DNA of 64,000 bases from Moniliophthora roreri (GCA_001466705.2 LATX02000178.1:248001-312000); one strand, 5' to 3'; numbered from the stretch's first letter, positions 22,764 through 34,550 are shown. Translations and numbers: made by a program. The notes: generated from the sequence alone by a model not told the origin.

Positions 22764-23621
22764 ATGGGAGTCTCCGCATGCTGATCTTGTGCTTTAACGC
22801 CGTCGAGAGTGAGTACAAGCCATCACCACTCTTACTCACTACTGACAACCCATGTTCGCAGGTAAATTACTGTATCATATATATTCTTGGGAGCTCTTAG
22901 AGGAGCATGGGCCGGTCCTTTGAAAGTCGTTGCAACCGTTGTTCTTGTTCGCTTTCTGCGGCGCTATGCTATAATTTGTATTTCCATCAATCCACCATTC
23001 TGGTTCAAAACCTATCCCCATCCTCGTGTGACCTCTTGAGAGTTTGAGAGCTGTCGCTCACTCTTCCGCCAAGCTATTCCACAATTCCTTCGAATTCTAT
23101 TCGGTGCGGTGGTTGTGCGGACAGTTGATGCTCGTGTGCCCCAGGCTCTGCGTCAATAGTCCAGATCGCATCGCGAAAAGCTGTTGAATATTCTTTTCAG
23201 TGTCAGTGATTTTGGCCTGCATGAAGGAGGAGATAGAGATAATTCTTCGTCTCGGTCGACTTGAACAGCTAAATTTAAAGCAGCAGATTTATACATGTGT
23301 ATCGATTGAAGGCTTCTTACTTTTACTCTAGTCTAGATCGCCCAAGTAAATTAAAATAATCAAAGGTTCGAATGCTTCAAGTTTGACTTGTTCATCGCGG
23401 TGCCCACATCCGGGACCCGGAAAGCGGATATCGAGGTTCCACATGCCACATGGACCGGATTTATCAGTGCCGATGCTGGCATTTTTACTCTGAAACTTCC
23501 GCAAGGGAACGTAGATACTTGAATATCCGTGCATCGGTAAGCTATTCCTGGAAGCAGTAAGAATAAGAAAGAGACAGGTAAGATACAACTCGACAATCAA
23601 CCCACCAATGTCATTGCCCCT
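22764..23621. other. Intergenic, 3' regions of flanking genes
   Basis: No supported gene. The two flanking genes converge here, so the sequence is expected to hold both 3' UTRs. Confidence 0.4.
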
Positions 23622-26600
23622 TCAAAACGTGTAGCTGCCTGACATAAAGTCGTCGATACTGGCTAGGAAGTTGTTCCAGTCTTTCTGGCCTGATAATAAG
23701 ATGGTGCGATCAAATGAACCCTAAGTATGCTAAGAAGTCTGGACATACCACATGGCATCACCACTACCTCCAGTTTCAGTTCCAGCTCCAGACATCGATT
23801 CCAGTGTCTGATTATATCCTTGGTATGGAGGGACGCGCACACTCGAATACGAATTGCTCGTTGCATAGCTGTCGACGAGTGGTCGGGGAGCTTGGATATC
23901 TGCACCGAAGGGTAACGCAACTGAAGTATTGATGACTTGCTGCGGATAGTAGGGTACACACAAGTCCGTACAAGGAAAGTCCATCGACTGTTCGAGTGCT
24001 ATTGTCGGCGGTACTTGCTGAGCATGAATAGAACTATCCGAGTATACTGGGCCGTTCGTTGCGAACTCGGTTGGGAGGCTCGTGTGCGGGTCAGGATTTC
24101 TCCATTCTGTACTAGCCTGCGCATCCACTGGGTCGAAGCATTCTTGTTGAATGAGGGCTCTGCTGTCCTGTGTACCCGTCGGGGGGATGCTATATATTGG
24201 AGATTGTCCGATATTGATGACGGCGTTTAGCACATCGCTGGACAGCAAATACTCAACGAGAACATTCTGTATCAGGACGAAGAGTACTCACAAAACACGG
24301 GCAACCATTTGATATCTAGAAGGCGACATCAAGTTCAGGAGCGTAATTGACTGACCGAAGACTGACCGAGCTTCATTCCGTTTCAAGACATCCATACATT
24401 GATGGACATAGTTCATATCCCTAGCATACTCCGATGCGTTGGTAGATCCTCTCTTGTCCCTCCAAAGGGCCATAAGTAATATGTAAATCGCGGTGAGTAA
24501 CGGCGTCTAGCAATTAATAAATCAGTGAGATAACTCCGATCCAGATAGAACACCGAACTGACGATCAAAGTGGGGATCGTTGAACAGGTAAGGAGCTCAT
24601 GTTCTCGTTCAGCCCTTTTGTCAAGCACTTCAAAGATTTGAGCCAAAGTCCGAGCTGAATCGGTGCATATGGTTAATGAAGGGTATGAAAGAACAGGCGG
24701 TTCCCCTGGTCGAGGAATGAATGGACGATGTATTTGGATTCGCACCCAATGGTGAAATGTGTATAGCATTACGGACTGCTTGAAGAAGAGTGAGCTGGTC
24801 TTATGAGGATCCCATTTCACTGAAAACTTTTTGTTCAGATAGCTTTCCTCAATCTGGGAGGGGGACCTACGATGGTCTGGAACCGTGTCGAGGAATTGGT
24901 CCGACGCGGCATCTGTATATAACATCAGTTGATGCAGATAGTCACCAACTCATATCATACCAAGTTCAGAGATCGCCTTCTGTTTCCAGCCAAGTTTTGA
25001 GATACCCATACGTTTCCAAAAGTCAGATTGCCTCACGCCATACTAACTTGTTTTAGGTTTGACAAAGACATCACTAATAGGTAAGAACACTTGCCACTGT
25101 GCGCTCAGCGAAGCCCAAAATCTCCACCAACTTCAATAGCGACAAGAAGAATGCGGTGGTCGAGGGTTTCCCCTCCGGCTGTTTGAATGCGAGCTCTGGA
25201 TCAGCTGGATCCCAGAATTCGTCATCGCACTCTGCAGGTAGCTCAGCATCAAAACTGAAGAGGTTATTCAGCTCTCAGTAGCCTTAAATAAGGAGAGAGC
25301 GACAAACTCGTCAGGTGTTGTGGCCCGCGGTCGGCCTTGATAAATGCTGATTACTAGATCGGTTGAGACCAGTATCCAAAAAGCGCGCTTCCAAAGTTCA
25401 TCCTCTATTGTCGGCTTCTGGCGCTTTAGCTTCCTACGATGTAGTCCTTCCTGCTGAGCGCATCGGATTCCGAGGCCAATCGTAGTCCAAGCGGCTTCTA
25501 CCAATGCTCCTGCCGTCATTTGGAGGTAGAACGCAGACAACTATAACAAAATGAACGCCAGCCTTTCATTGACAAATATAAAAGTCGACTCACAACGCAG
25601 AGCTGTAGATCATACAACTTTATTACGTTGAGAGAAGGACGTATCAAAGGAATTTGGCAGAACCATCTCCACCCCACACTGTGCTTAATACTCGTGTCCT
25701 CAGGCATATTGCGTGGATCGTTGGTTTTTTTGTGAGGCCAGCGCACATATCGCTAACACTACGTATCCGAAAGAGTGATCTCGAAGATGCAAGTGCTCGG
25801 CTACCGATAATTCAAACGTTGGGCGATGTAGAAGAGGGAAGAATTGATTAAAATCCTCAAAGTAGATGGCGACTAATTCATCCAATAAATCGCTTTCAGG
25901 AAACTCGAGATGCGGATTATCGGGAGGTTGAAATGACCTCTGCCACTGATAATTACATGTGAGTCCGAGGTGTAGGTGAAGAGAAACTCAAACACACAGG
26001 TAGGGGTTTGCATTGCCAGAGTTCTGGACGCTTGTATTTGGACCACAAGGCGGCGAATGCCCTCTTATCCAATTCATCGCGTTTAGCGTCGAGAGCGATT
26101 TGTATGAACATGTTGTTACTGTGCGGGAAGTCGCAAAGGTGAGGCTCCGCACGCGAAGAAAAATATGTAACAAGATTACCTAGATTTGCCATAATGTCTT
26201 CGCCAGTCGATGTCGACTAACATGTCCTCAAAATCTTGAGTGAGTGATTCAATGGAATCTTTGATTTCTGGTGGTTCTTGCCGATACGTGAACTTTGAAG
26301 TGGTGCTAGATGTGAAATTCTCTGAACCCTCGTTGATATTTGTGCCCTGTATTTCTGCGAGTTGTCTATCCAGGGACCGTGCAAAGTTTGCCAGGTCAAC
26401 TAATATCTTCCTGACGACCTCCGGATCTTTGGGAACATCAAACGGTTTTGCAGTCGACAAGATCCTGTTGACTAGAGAACGGGCTGAGTCGGATTTCTTG
26501 GTGGCTCTTTGGATTCTGCAATTCACGAGATGCATTGTTAATAACCGGACATGGGGTCACAGAATGACCATGCTTACCCCGCTCGAGGTCCGCGTTTCTA

Positions 26601-26905
26601 CGCATTGTCTTTGTTCAATTCAGATTTTACCATGTCGTGTGTACATTCAATTCTTGATTGGACACAGTTCGAGCATGTACCTCCAAAGATGGCTACAGTA
26701 TCACCTAATTTTCGATGTTAAAGATAACTTTTTATCCTCAAAAAGTAACTTACAACGAACTGGAAAGAATACATTAGATCCATTGCGGATCTGCATTGTC
26801 AATAACAAGCCCACCTCGTTTCCGTCGACAGCCATCGCAAGCGCTCTGATTCCGCTGCCTTTTTCCATTCGAATTCATTCCTTGAGTATCGTTGTCACCT
26901 TCCAT
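23622..26905 (-). CDS. Second Zn2Cys6 fungal transcription factor with Fungal_trans domain
   Basis: Regulatory protein, unrelated in detail to the one at 5.9-9.5 kb. The ATG at 26905 gives MEGDNDTQGMNSNGKRQRNQ, then a zinc cluster ACDGCRRKRVRC, DTVAIFGGT and CSNCVQSRIEC assembled across two introns (C-x2-C-x6-C-x9-C-x2-C-x6-C). A linker KRGPRAG follows. Further on are LVNRILSTAKPFD, ESDLLDELVAIYFEDFNQFF with PLLHRPTFELSVAEHLHL (start of the Fungal_trans region), GALVEAAWTTIGLGIRCAQQ, EDELWKRAFWILVSTDLVIS, YTFHHWVRIQIHRPFIPRPG and a low-complexity C-terminal tail. The last intron's phase is uncertain, so the end could be 23,622 (preferred, ending FMSGSYTF) or 23,611. It is transcribed divergently from the LRR gene 135 bp away. 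Target genes unknown. Confidence 0.85.
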
Positions 26906-27040
26906 GCTGATTTTTGGCGTTCATGTAACGAGGCAGAAGAGGGAACAAGTGAGATACAAGCAAGTCGGAGCAACGCCACGGGCGCTGACTCTGAGTGCCA
27001 AGAGCGCCATCATCTCACCCTTTTGGCAACAACCACAGTC
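26906..27040. promoter_or_regulatory. Divergent promoter shared by the regulator and the LRR gene
   Basis: The start codons at 26905 (minus) and 27041 (plus) are 135 bp apart and face outward, so both core promoters lie here. No clear TATA box. An alternative long plus-strand open frame crosses this interval, but its upstream part is antisense to the regulator's exons and was not taken as coding. Confidence 0.5.
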
Positions 27041-28916
27041 ATGACCTCAAAATCAAAGCCTCGCAAGTCTCAAGGAACGGAAAAATCCCAGCCTTCATCC
27101 TCTACGACCACTGCGCGTAAACGACAGCGGACAGAGAAGTCTTTGCCAGCATTTGGTGCGCCCAGCACGGCCGACGATCAACCAAGTTTGCGGTACAACC
27201 CAAATGATCCCTCTTCCTCAGCTTCATCATCTCGAACACCACCAGTCAAAACCATCCCATCTCTTTCAACGTTATGTGCGCGTTGCTTCGCTGCCTATTT
27301 CGTAAAGATTCGTGGGGATGAGAAATGTTGGGCAAGGACATCTCAGCATCTGAGGCTTGTTCCGGACGTCATAATTCCAAAACTATTTGCTATGCTTGCG
27401 GCATCTCATCCTACGTTCCTCAGTCATGAAACTATTGTTACCGTAAGATTGAATTTATGTTGCACCTCTTGTCTAGCCGCTCAATTTTCAATAAGACAGT
27501 ATTTCTTTCGTGGTCCTACACTCACCCTTAACGCGAACGTATTGCCTGGTGTGAATCGCAACACGATTCTATCCGTACCCCGTCTAAACTCCACCGTCCG
27601 AGATTTGGAGCTTTCAGGGTTCTCGAAGATGGTAGACGATGTATTTGCCTCCATATTTACCCGTTTAAGAGAGCTACGGACCATTAATCTGAGGTATACT
27701 CATCCCTACAAAGCAGAAATAGAGCTCACCATAAATGTCATTAGAGGATGTACGAAAGTTGGAGCAAAAACCGTCGAGGCAATTGCGAAATCATGTCCTC
27801 ACCTGAGAGTGATTAATCTTAATTACACTTCGGCTCCACCTCTCCCAATCGCTACCTTGATTAATTCTTGTAGCGAACTTGAGGTGTTGAAACTTGCTGG
27901 GATAAAAAGCTGGGTTAGTTGCAGCTAATACTCGACAATAATTCAAACTGAGTGTGATCACAGACAGATGCTACGTTTAGCAAACTGGCGAAAGCCATAG
28001 ACGAGAATGCCCGCTTCATCTCCATGCGTACGCTAAAATTGCGGTTACTAGGACTTACGGATCATTCTCTCAATTTCCTTATTTCTCTCTTCCCAAACCT
28101 AAAACGGCTCGACCTTTCTTTCACCCTCCTAAAACGTCCTTCGATACTGTTATCCGAGGACTCGCCGGCCCTGGAAAAGCTGGTTCTGACGTCTACCGAA
28201 CTCTCCGCAGCAGACCTTCTGAGTATGGTCGCCCGTCTGCCGAATCTCAAAACACTGTCCCTCGGGGCACTAGGCATTCAGGAGAGCTCCAAAGCAGCTA
28301 TTAACAACTCCTCGGCCATGACAATGACCGATGCTAGTCTCAGAAGCTTGACGGATATCATAACACGCTTCGAGAACTTGGAGTCGGTGAACCTAGCGGC
28401 AAATACAAAACTCGGCACGACTACGAAGGTGAATGGTGCATTAGCCTATTTCGTTCGCCATGTGGGAAGGCGATGCAAGGTTTGTCCTAAGAATATGAAT
28501 TCTTCAAATCTGTACTAATAATCCATTCCTGATAGTACCTTAACTTGTCAGGAATATATTCACTGAGATCCGATGATCTGAGCGGTCTCTTACGCATTGA
28601 GGATAACAATTCTCCGCCTGTTGTTGAAAGGTTACTGCTAAATCACACAAGAATCGACGACGAAGCTTCCCCGTACCTCGGTTCTTGTCACAATCTCATC
28701 ACCCTGGAAGTCGCAGGAACTAAGCTCACCAGTGAGTTTCATTCTGATCACGGGCTCCGTGGCATTCATGTTATGCTAGGCGAGGGCCTGTTTCCCATCT
28801 TAGATGGATGTCCTCAGTTAGAACACCTGGAACTCACATCATGCAGAGGTGTTCCCGTGTTAGACCGCAGGCAATTTTTTGACGTATGGGAAAACCAAAA
28901 GAACGCTGAGGTGTAG
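27041..28916 (+). CDS. Leucine-rich-repeat protein resembling DNA-repair protein Rad7
   Basis: LRR (RNI-like) protein. The ATG at 27041 gives MTSKSKPRKSQGTEKS and a Ser/Thr/Lys-rich, probably disordered N-terminus. A conserved head module follows: LSTLCARCFAAYFVKI, GDEKCWARTSQHLRLVPD, PKLFAMLAASHPTFLSHETI and, after an intron at about 27,440-27,498, YFFRGPTLTLNANVLPGV. Leucine-rich repeats then run to the end: LRTINLRGCTKVGAKTVEAI, CPHLRVINLNYT, LPNLKTLSLG, FENLESVNLA, LITLEVAGTKLTS and LEHLELTSCRGVPVLDRRQF. About six introns, all in frame; stop at 28914-28916. The Cys-containing head plus LRRs recalls the Rad7 arrangement (nucleotide excision repair, ubiquitin ligase adaptor), but the match is by pattern only. 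Confidence 0.7.
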
Positions 28917-29590
28917 GGACTGATACGGAAATGGGAACGGCTATGACTGGAGACGGTACATAGTTGTACATCTCATCCGATTGCGCGGTGTTGCTCATGA
29001 TACGCGTAGGCTTTTTCACGCCGTCGAAACGTGTGGTATTTTTTCGTTGTTGTATTGAGTAACGATACACGGCGATTACTCGTACGGAATGTATAGTTCT
29101 TTGTTGGTTCCTTTCGAGGCCTCATCGTCCATCTGAGGCTATCATTGATGCGTACTTGTACATAGACCACCCCTAAGTCCCGTCTCCCTGAATTTGAATA
29201 TGAATATCGAGCTGGGGCACACACTGCTCAGCACGATGTTTTCACCTCAATCCAATTCTTGGATTGCGAATTGAAATCGTCTAGTAGTGCAGCAGGAATC
29301 TTCTTGTGTGGAACTCTGGGTTCCGGGTCCCACTGGAATCGTTGAATTTTACCGGTTCCAGGCGGTTCCCTGGGTGAAACGCAGGGTTGTTGCAACACTT
29401 GCCTTGATGTGTGGCGATGGTTACTTGATGAAAATCCAGTCAGGATCACCTCTTCCCTCCATGCTTCACGATCCATCGTCATTTATCGCTTCTTTTACCA
29501 TCACGGGCGTAAAATTCCATCAGATGCGCATGTAAGAGCATAGTGGACGCACACGGTATCCTATAACTCCCACCTTTTTCCTCGAAAAAG
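28917..29590. other. Intergenic, no recognised gene
   Basis: No gene supported on either strand; open frames are short and without family resemblance. Confidence 0.4.
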
Positions 29591-30100
29591 ATGAAGCTCA
29601 TCTCCGTCGTTCCTGTACTCGCCCTTGCGCCTCTACGGTCCACGCCGGAATGTTCTATAGCCCAACTCCAGGGCAGGAGTTGTCGACCTCCCAGGTGCTT
29701 AGTTTTTGTTGCTCTCGCATCTCTGTTTTCCCTTGTTCACAGTAACCATCTAGCCATTCCGTCTTGAATTTTCCTCAGACTACTACTACAAAGACCATAC
29801 CAAGAATGTTACCGTTCTTATCTCCTCAGGGAACTATCCCTACACTTTCGGTATTGAGCTGGGCACCTTCACTCCCATGGACAGTATCCGTAATTACACA
29901 GCGGAGGTTACCCCAAAGTTCGCCTATTACTGGGATAAGAAGAGCAACTTTACAATTTCGGTTCTGGAGAGACATACAACTGACTATGGTGTAAGTTTTT
30001 GCGGTGTGTTGCAGTTGTGAATCGAGGTACTGATGACAGTGGTTTCTAGTCCATGGATGCATTTTCCATCTTCTCTCAGCCGGTTACTTTCGCTGATTGA
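29591..30100 (+). pseudogene. Small secreted protein gene, apparently frameshifted
   Basis: The ATG at 29591 starts a signal-peptide-like sequence, MKLISVVPVLALA. A one-base shift at about 29,628 is needed to continue into STVHAGMFYSPTPGQELS, which reads as the expected mature start. After an intron, a second exon encodes YYKDHTKNVTVLISSGNYPY, FGIELGTFTPMDS, NYTAEVTPKFAYYWDKKSNF and ISVLERHTTDYG, then a last exon SMDAFSIFSQPVTFAD with TGA at 30098-30100. Three N-x-T sequons (NVT, NYT, NFT) fit a secreted glycoprotein. The joint between exons 1 and 2 also does not keep phase with standard sites. Either the locus is dying or the base calls are wrong. Confidence 0.5.
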
Positions 30101-30648
30101 CATCGTTCTCGATAAGAGGTGGAATAGGAGCTGGGGGCTGAGCCGGGTATTTATATATGTACCTAATTGCGGACTCTTGCAGTAAATCACACTTCGTTTT
30201 GCGTTATCCATGTACTCACCTTGGTAGAAACTCAATGAACTTGTTCGTACATGTATCGAAGCGGTCGTAATCCGTATTGCAGGCGGAGCTGGATGAGGTC
30301 TGATAACATTCATTATGGGAGTAGCATCGCAGACAGGGGGAGATAAAACGATGGCCATTCACTGTGGGAGGAGAAGGGAAGATGATAGACAGAGTCCGAG
30401 GACTCATATTCGTAGGTAGCGTCGCAAAGATCGTGAGACGGAGAATCATAATCAATACCATATTCCTGAAAGCGTAACATCGAAGAAAGAGAAGGCGGAA
30501 ACGAGAACATGGACCAAATGAGTACCACGACAATATCTTCAAGGACACCACCTATAGATGAAGGTTAGCATGAAGATCAAAAGTCAAGTGTCAAGGAACA
30601 TCCTCACCTCACCGCCAGGACCAACTCGGCTTCAAGAAGGCCCCAACC
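30101..30648. other. Intergenic between two small secreted-protein loci
   Basis: No supported gene. Minus-strand frames at 30,216-30,551 are hydrophobic in places but have no start, exon partner or motif that I trust. Confidence 0.4.
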
Positions 30649-31260
30649 TCAAGCAGTAGAACAGGAAGGAGGAGGGAAGACAGTAGATGTAGCCTCACAA
30701 TAAGTGATAGTGAAGGTATCGTACGTGGTCGTAAGGAAAGTTGGAGTAGGATCGCACGCCAGATAGGTGCTACAATAAGGCGGGAGGGGAGTAATCGTCG
30801 AAGTGGCATCACAATAAGTGATAGTGAAGCTATCATACGTCGTAGTATGAAGCGTCGGGGTCGGGTCACAACCCAACGTGACTGTGGCGGTTAGCGGGGG
30901 AAACGAGGTGTATGTCCCGTCGTTGTTGACAAAACTGGTCACAGCTGCAGTGGAACTGGTGATGACCGGGGTTACGGTGGTGGCTGTCGCTGCGCCAGAG
31001 CCAGTGATTACAGTAGGCTTGCAGTAGGTGATAGTGAAGCTATCATAGGTGGTAGTGAACAGCTCGGGTCCACATCCGCCAAGGGTGACGGTCGCGGTAG
31101 GTGTAACCGTGTCCAAGTCGACAATAGGAGATGCTGGGCTCTAAGAACGATTGCCGTGAGCAACCCAATCGTCGAAGATATACCAGAAAGAAACACTTAC
31201 ACCAGAAACGAGGACAACAGCCGCAAGGACGAAAGGGAGAGCACCGTATGAGAATCGCAT
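30649..31260 (-). CDS. Secreted repeat protein with three TTTYDSFTITYC-type repeats
   Basis: The ATG at 31260 gives MRFSYGALPFVLAAVVLVSG, a clear signal peptide. One GTAAGT...TAG intron follows, then a mature protein of about 155 residues, very rich in Thr, Ser and Pro. It contains three copies of a unit: GGCGPELFTTTYDSFTITYC, GCDPTPTLHTTTYDSFTITY(C) and ACDPTPTFLTTTYDTFTITY(C). Each starts and ends with Cys, so three disulphide-closed loops are likely, joined by Thr/Ser linkers suited to O-mannosylation. It ends PPPSCSTA and has no GPI-type hydrophobic tail, so it is probably secreted or wall-associated rather than anchored. Function unknown; an effector or surface protein is possible. A TATA box lies about 65 bp upstream. 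Confidence 0.72.
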
Positions 31261-31323
31261 GTCTGAGCTGTGATTTGAAGACAATAAGAGATGAGATATG
31301 GTACCAACCGGAAGATATCCTGC

Positions 31324-31330
31324 CTTTATA
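31324..31330 (-). promoter_or_regulatory. TATA box of the secreted repeat protein
   Basis: On the minus strand the sequence reads GTATAAAGGC, about 65 bp upstream of the ATG at 31260. Confidence 0.5.
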
Positions 31331-31740
31331 CTTGCAAGGCCGGCATATTGTGATATGTTAGGAAGGGGTTGCATGACCGTGTGTGACGGAAGAAAATGTG
31401 GCGGTCGTGCAGGGTGCGGTTCCAAAGAAGCTGAAAGATGGAGGTTAAATGATTCCGCAGCATTAGCATTCAGAAATCGCGACCAGTATGTATAGCAATC
31501 TATGACATCAAGCACTCATATTCCCTTCTTCCCATTCAACAGCTTTTGCGCTCAATTCTGAAACGCTGCAGGAACACGCGGCGCACCGTCAGGCTGGTGA
31601 GTTGGTGATCAAACGAGTAGGTGATGGTCATCGATGAATAGAAGAAAGAAGTATCTGACAAGACAACAGTCAACAAGTGTGGTAAACATGGATCATATGC
31701 ATTGAGAACTGACCTTTCTATTCGTGTATTGGTTGATCCC
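31331..31740. other. Intergenic, no recognised gene
   Basis: Upstream region of the secreted repeat gene and downstream region of the F-box-like gene; no coding sequence supported. Confidence 0.4.
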
Positions 31741-32958
31741 CTACGCTATCTCGGGAAACATCTGCCTAACGGACTCTTCATCCTCACCCTCGAAACGAAT
31801 ACAACTCTTCCTCAACTTGGCGAACTTGTCAGAGGCAAGAAGATTGCGTAACCTAAACCATAGCGGGAGCTGCGCAGGCCGACGACTCCCCTCAGGAATG
31901 AGCTTTATAGTGAGCTCTTCTAGCTGAGGAGCTTCTTCCCAGCTATCCAGCAAAGTAAAAGCATGACACAACGCCACCTTCTCCTTGTGACACAAATCGT
32001 CCGAGACACTGTCGTTGATGGATGTGCCAGAATACGCACACAGCGTGAGTTTCCTCATCGAAGGAAAGTAGCTCAACGCTTTCGTCGAAATAATATCGCC
32101 CAAGCACATCTCGACGTCCATTCCGCGGTACTCGTCCACATTCTGCACCGGGGTAGCCATGGTTAGACATGTGATCTGTGGTCCGAGATTGGTTAGGAAA
32201 CTGTGTATGGTATCCAATGGTGCTCTGTGAGTAAAGCCCCAGCAAAGCTTGAGCTTCTCTACATGTGAAGTGTCGAGGGTATGGCCGATGAGGAATGATA
32301 AGACGTCGGGAGATCCTTGGATGGTGGATACACCGAGAGTGTGAAGATGCCTTCCAGGTCGCACTGCAGCAGCCGCTTCATTATCCTGAGCCTTCGTGCG
32401 AGTCGTAGAGTAGTTGGGTTGAGAGTCGAATACCTGCCAGATATTGGATGTGACATGATGGAGGTACAGACGTTCAAGCTTCGCCATCCGACCAACGAGC
32501 CGAGATAAGCACTCGGATACCCCGCACATACTGACTCCCCATATCTCCAGTCTTTCGATGGAGTGGAAGTGGTCCGATACCCGCCTGGACGTTTCTTCAT
32601 CCCACTCGTTGAATGAGTCGAGGTAAAGGTCCCTAATACCATTGCCAACCATTCCCGCTAAAACTTCAAATCCATCTGCCATAACTGTGCGCTCGAAATC
32701 TAATGATCCCTCCGAGTAGGACACCATTTCCATACCGAAGATGTGCATTGAACGGGCTGCGGGGCGTAGATGGGGAAACGTAACGTATTTCTGGATATAT
32801 CGATTAACATGTCTTTCGGAAGTGATGTAGATTTTAGCATGAAGGATTTGTTGGGTTGGCCAGCACCACGAGCGAGAGACGAGTGAGTAATTGAGAAGAT
32901 CTTGGTACGATGCTTCTGAGATTTGTAGGACCTGTATAACTATTTCCGAAGGGATCAT
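31741..32958 (-). CDS. F-box-like protein (substrate adaptor type), function unknown
   Basis: Single-exon gene for 405 residues. The N-terminus, MIPSEIVIQVLQISEASYQD followed by LLNYSLVSRSWCWPTQQILH, is an F-box-like helix pair with the usual P-x-E-I start and L-x-x-x-x-L-V-S-R-x-W core. The remainder is Leu-rich without a strict repeat, as in the large F-box families of mushrooms (for example IERLEIWGVSMCGVSECLSR and KLERLYLHHV). It ends GEDEESVRQMFPEIA, with the stop at 31741-31743. Such proteins usually recruit targets to SCF ubiquitin ligases through Skp1. No specific partner can be named. The uninterrupted frame and clean start support an intact gene. Confidence 0.75.
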   Translation of the reverse strand: MIPSEIVIQVLQISEASYQDLLNYSLVSRSWCWPTQQILHAKIYITSERHVNRYIQKYVTFPHLRPAARSMHIFGMEMVSYSEGSLDFERTVMADGFEVLAGMVGNGIRDLYLDSFNEWDEETSRRVSDHFHSIERLEIWGVSMCGVSECLSRLVGRMAKLERLYLHHVTSNIWQVFDSQPNYSTTRTKAQDNEAAAAVRPGRHLHTLGVSTIQGSPDVLSFLIGHTLDTSHVEKLKLCWGFTHRAPLDTIHSFLTNLGPQITCLTMATPVQNVDEYRGMDVEMCLGDIISTKALSYFPSMRKLTLCAYSGTSINDSVSDDLCHKEKVALCHAFTLLDSWEEAPQLEELTIKLIPEGSRRPAQLPLWFRLRNLLASDKFAKLRKSCIRFEGEDEESVRQMFPEIA

Positions 32959-33699
32959 CGAAGAGGAGGGAGGAGAAGCAAAATCGGACTTGGGTGCGAT
33001 GAACTATCCATGTGACTCGAAAAAACGCGACGCGACGCGTGGAAGTAAAGTCTAAAATAGACCGTTGGTAGTTGAAACCATGATGTAGCTCTGCAGCCAA
33101 AACCGATTGGGATAAAGGAAACTGCTTCGACGGGCTCATGCCTTCGTCGCTGCCTACCGCTACGCTCACCTTCCCCTTTGAATACGTGTACTATTTCATT
33201 ATTGCTATTTTCTTAATTGTTGAGACTTGTCAAAAATAAGAAAAAGTTTCCTGATCCTACATATTCATGCAATGCAATCGGCCGGTGGGATGCTACCTGA
33301 CGCTACCTAAAACTTTCTATCTTGCCGAGTCTCAAGACGGGAAAGGTTGAAAGGAAAGGGGCTGGTTCAGTGGCTGACGAGAAAGAGAGACAGATGACAT
33401 GGTCGACCATAAAAGGATTGCTGAGGCTGCGCTTGACCGACCCAGCGTCGACGTCTGTGACTTTCCGACTTTGCGGAGAGCGGAATTCCATTGGAACTCC
33501 ACTGACCCTACCAATACTGACTGGATTCGCTGGATCTGACTCATTTAGTCTTCATGACCAACGAACCACTCGAACTCGAGGCAACCTTCTATCAGTGCCG
33601 ATCCTACAATACTGCGTCCAGTCTCCATTCCTGGCTACTCTTTTCAGGCACTACCTCCAGAGTATCGCTCTCTACAGGCCCCTTTTCCAAGCTTTCACG

Positions 33700-34550
33700 A
33701 TTTGAAATGCCGTGATACGACCGAGTTGAGCCTCTTCCAGTGGGGTACAAAGGACTTTGTTCGTGACTACCTCATCTTTCGCTGTCGCACCACGGGCGCT
33801 GACTTGAATTCACCATTCGTTATCGAATTGAAAACCGCTTTCCATGCAGAAACCACAGGCTCCGAAGAACACTGCAATATGATAGGATATTTACTTGCAG
33901 AGGCAAAATTCTATGAGGAAAACTTGCCGGAGGTTCAAGAAGATCTCGTTCCCAATCACTATGGGGTTTTCGAATCCGAGACGACAACGAGCTGGGGTAG
34001 AGCTATGCAGTGTCAAGTCGTGGAATTTGTTGGAACCTCTACGGGATACAAAATGTCCTGATTACGAAGAGCACCACTCCCTTCCTCTATCCTGACACGA
34101 GTCTGAGCTGATTCCGACTTGAGGAAAATCATAGCTGAGACCGCCGAGAAACTTCATGATCTAGATGTCTCACATGGTCAGCTCAATCGGGAGTTTCGGG
34201 GAGCCCATATTCTTTGGCGTTGGGAGCCGGATAGTACTGTATTGTTCGAGTTTGTGGATTTCACTTCCCCATCAACTGCTCCGAACTTGGTTGCGTCGGT
34301 ATGTATCTTCGATATTATGGTCCCAAGTGAGGTTAGTGTGACCATATATATCTTGATTTCCTGATAACTTGCATTATCTATGGAAGGTTATACGGAGGAG
34401 ATCATCATGGAGGCGTGCAAGTATCTCTTCGCATATCTAAAGAGGGTTGAGCAAGATGGAGATATAAAATGGGTGGATAGAATGGCTGGTTATAAGGAGC
34501 AAAAGGAAATGGTGTTTGGGGTGCTCCAGTTGGAGGTGCTCAGCATGTGA
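33700..34550 (+). CDS. Protein-kinase-fold protein, start and exons uncertain
   Basis: A stretch with features of a kinase-like fold. An N-lobe-like part includes SPFVIELKTAFHAETTG with a candidate ATP-binding Lys, then LLAEAKFYEENLPEVQ and DLVPNHYGVFESE, the pattern seen in the Agaricomycete kinase-like families (YEN...L...VVPxxYG). After about 80 nt with stops (probably an intron) comes RKIIAETAEKLHDLDVSHGQ, where HGQL stands where HRD-L is expected, then HILWRWEPD and EFVDFTSP in the DFG position. The last exon gives EEIIMEACKYLFAYLKRVEQ and ends at 34,550. The 5' end is unresolved and could begin in the open frame at 33,322. The weakened HRD and DFG motifs suggest a pseudokinase or a relic. 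Confidence 0.42.

Noticed and set aside
26240..27040. Long plus-strand open frame upstream of the LRR gene as an N-terminal extension
   Set aside because: It is antisense to well-supported exons of the Zn2Cys6 regulator and shows no conserved motif; the Met at 27041 starts the credible protein.
30649..31140. CRISPR-like or satellite DNA because of repeated blocks
   Set aside because: The repeats lie in frame within a signal-peptide-bearing coding sequence and vary at codon third positions.
33322..33705. Open frame as a confident first exon of the kinase-like gene
   Set aside because: No motif in it, and the joint to the following exon is not clear; mentioned only as a possibility.
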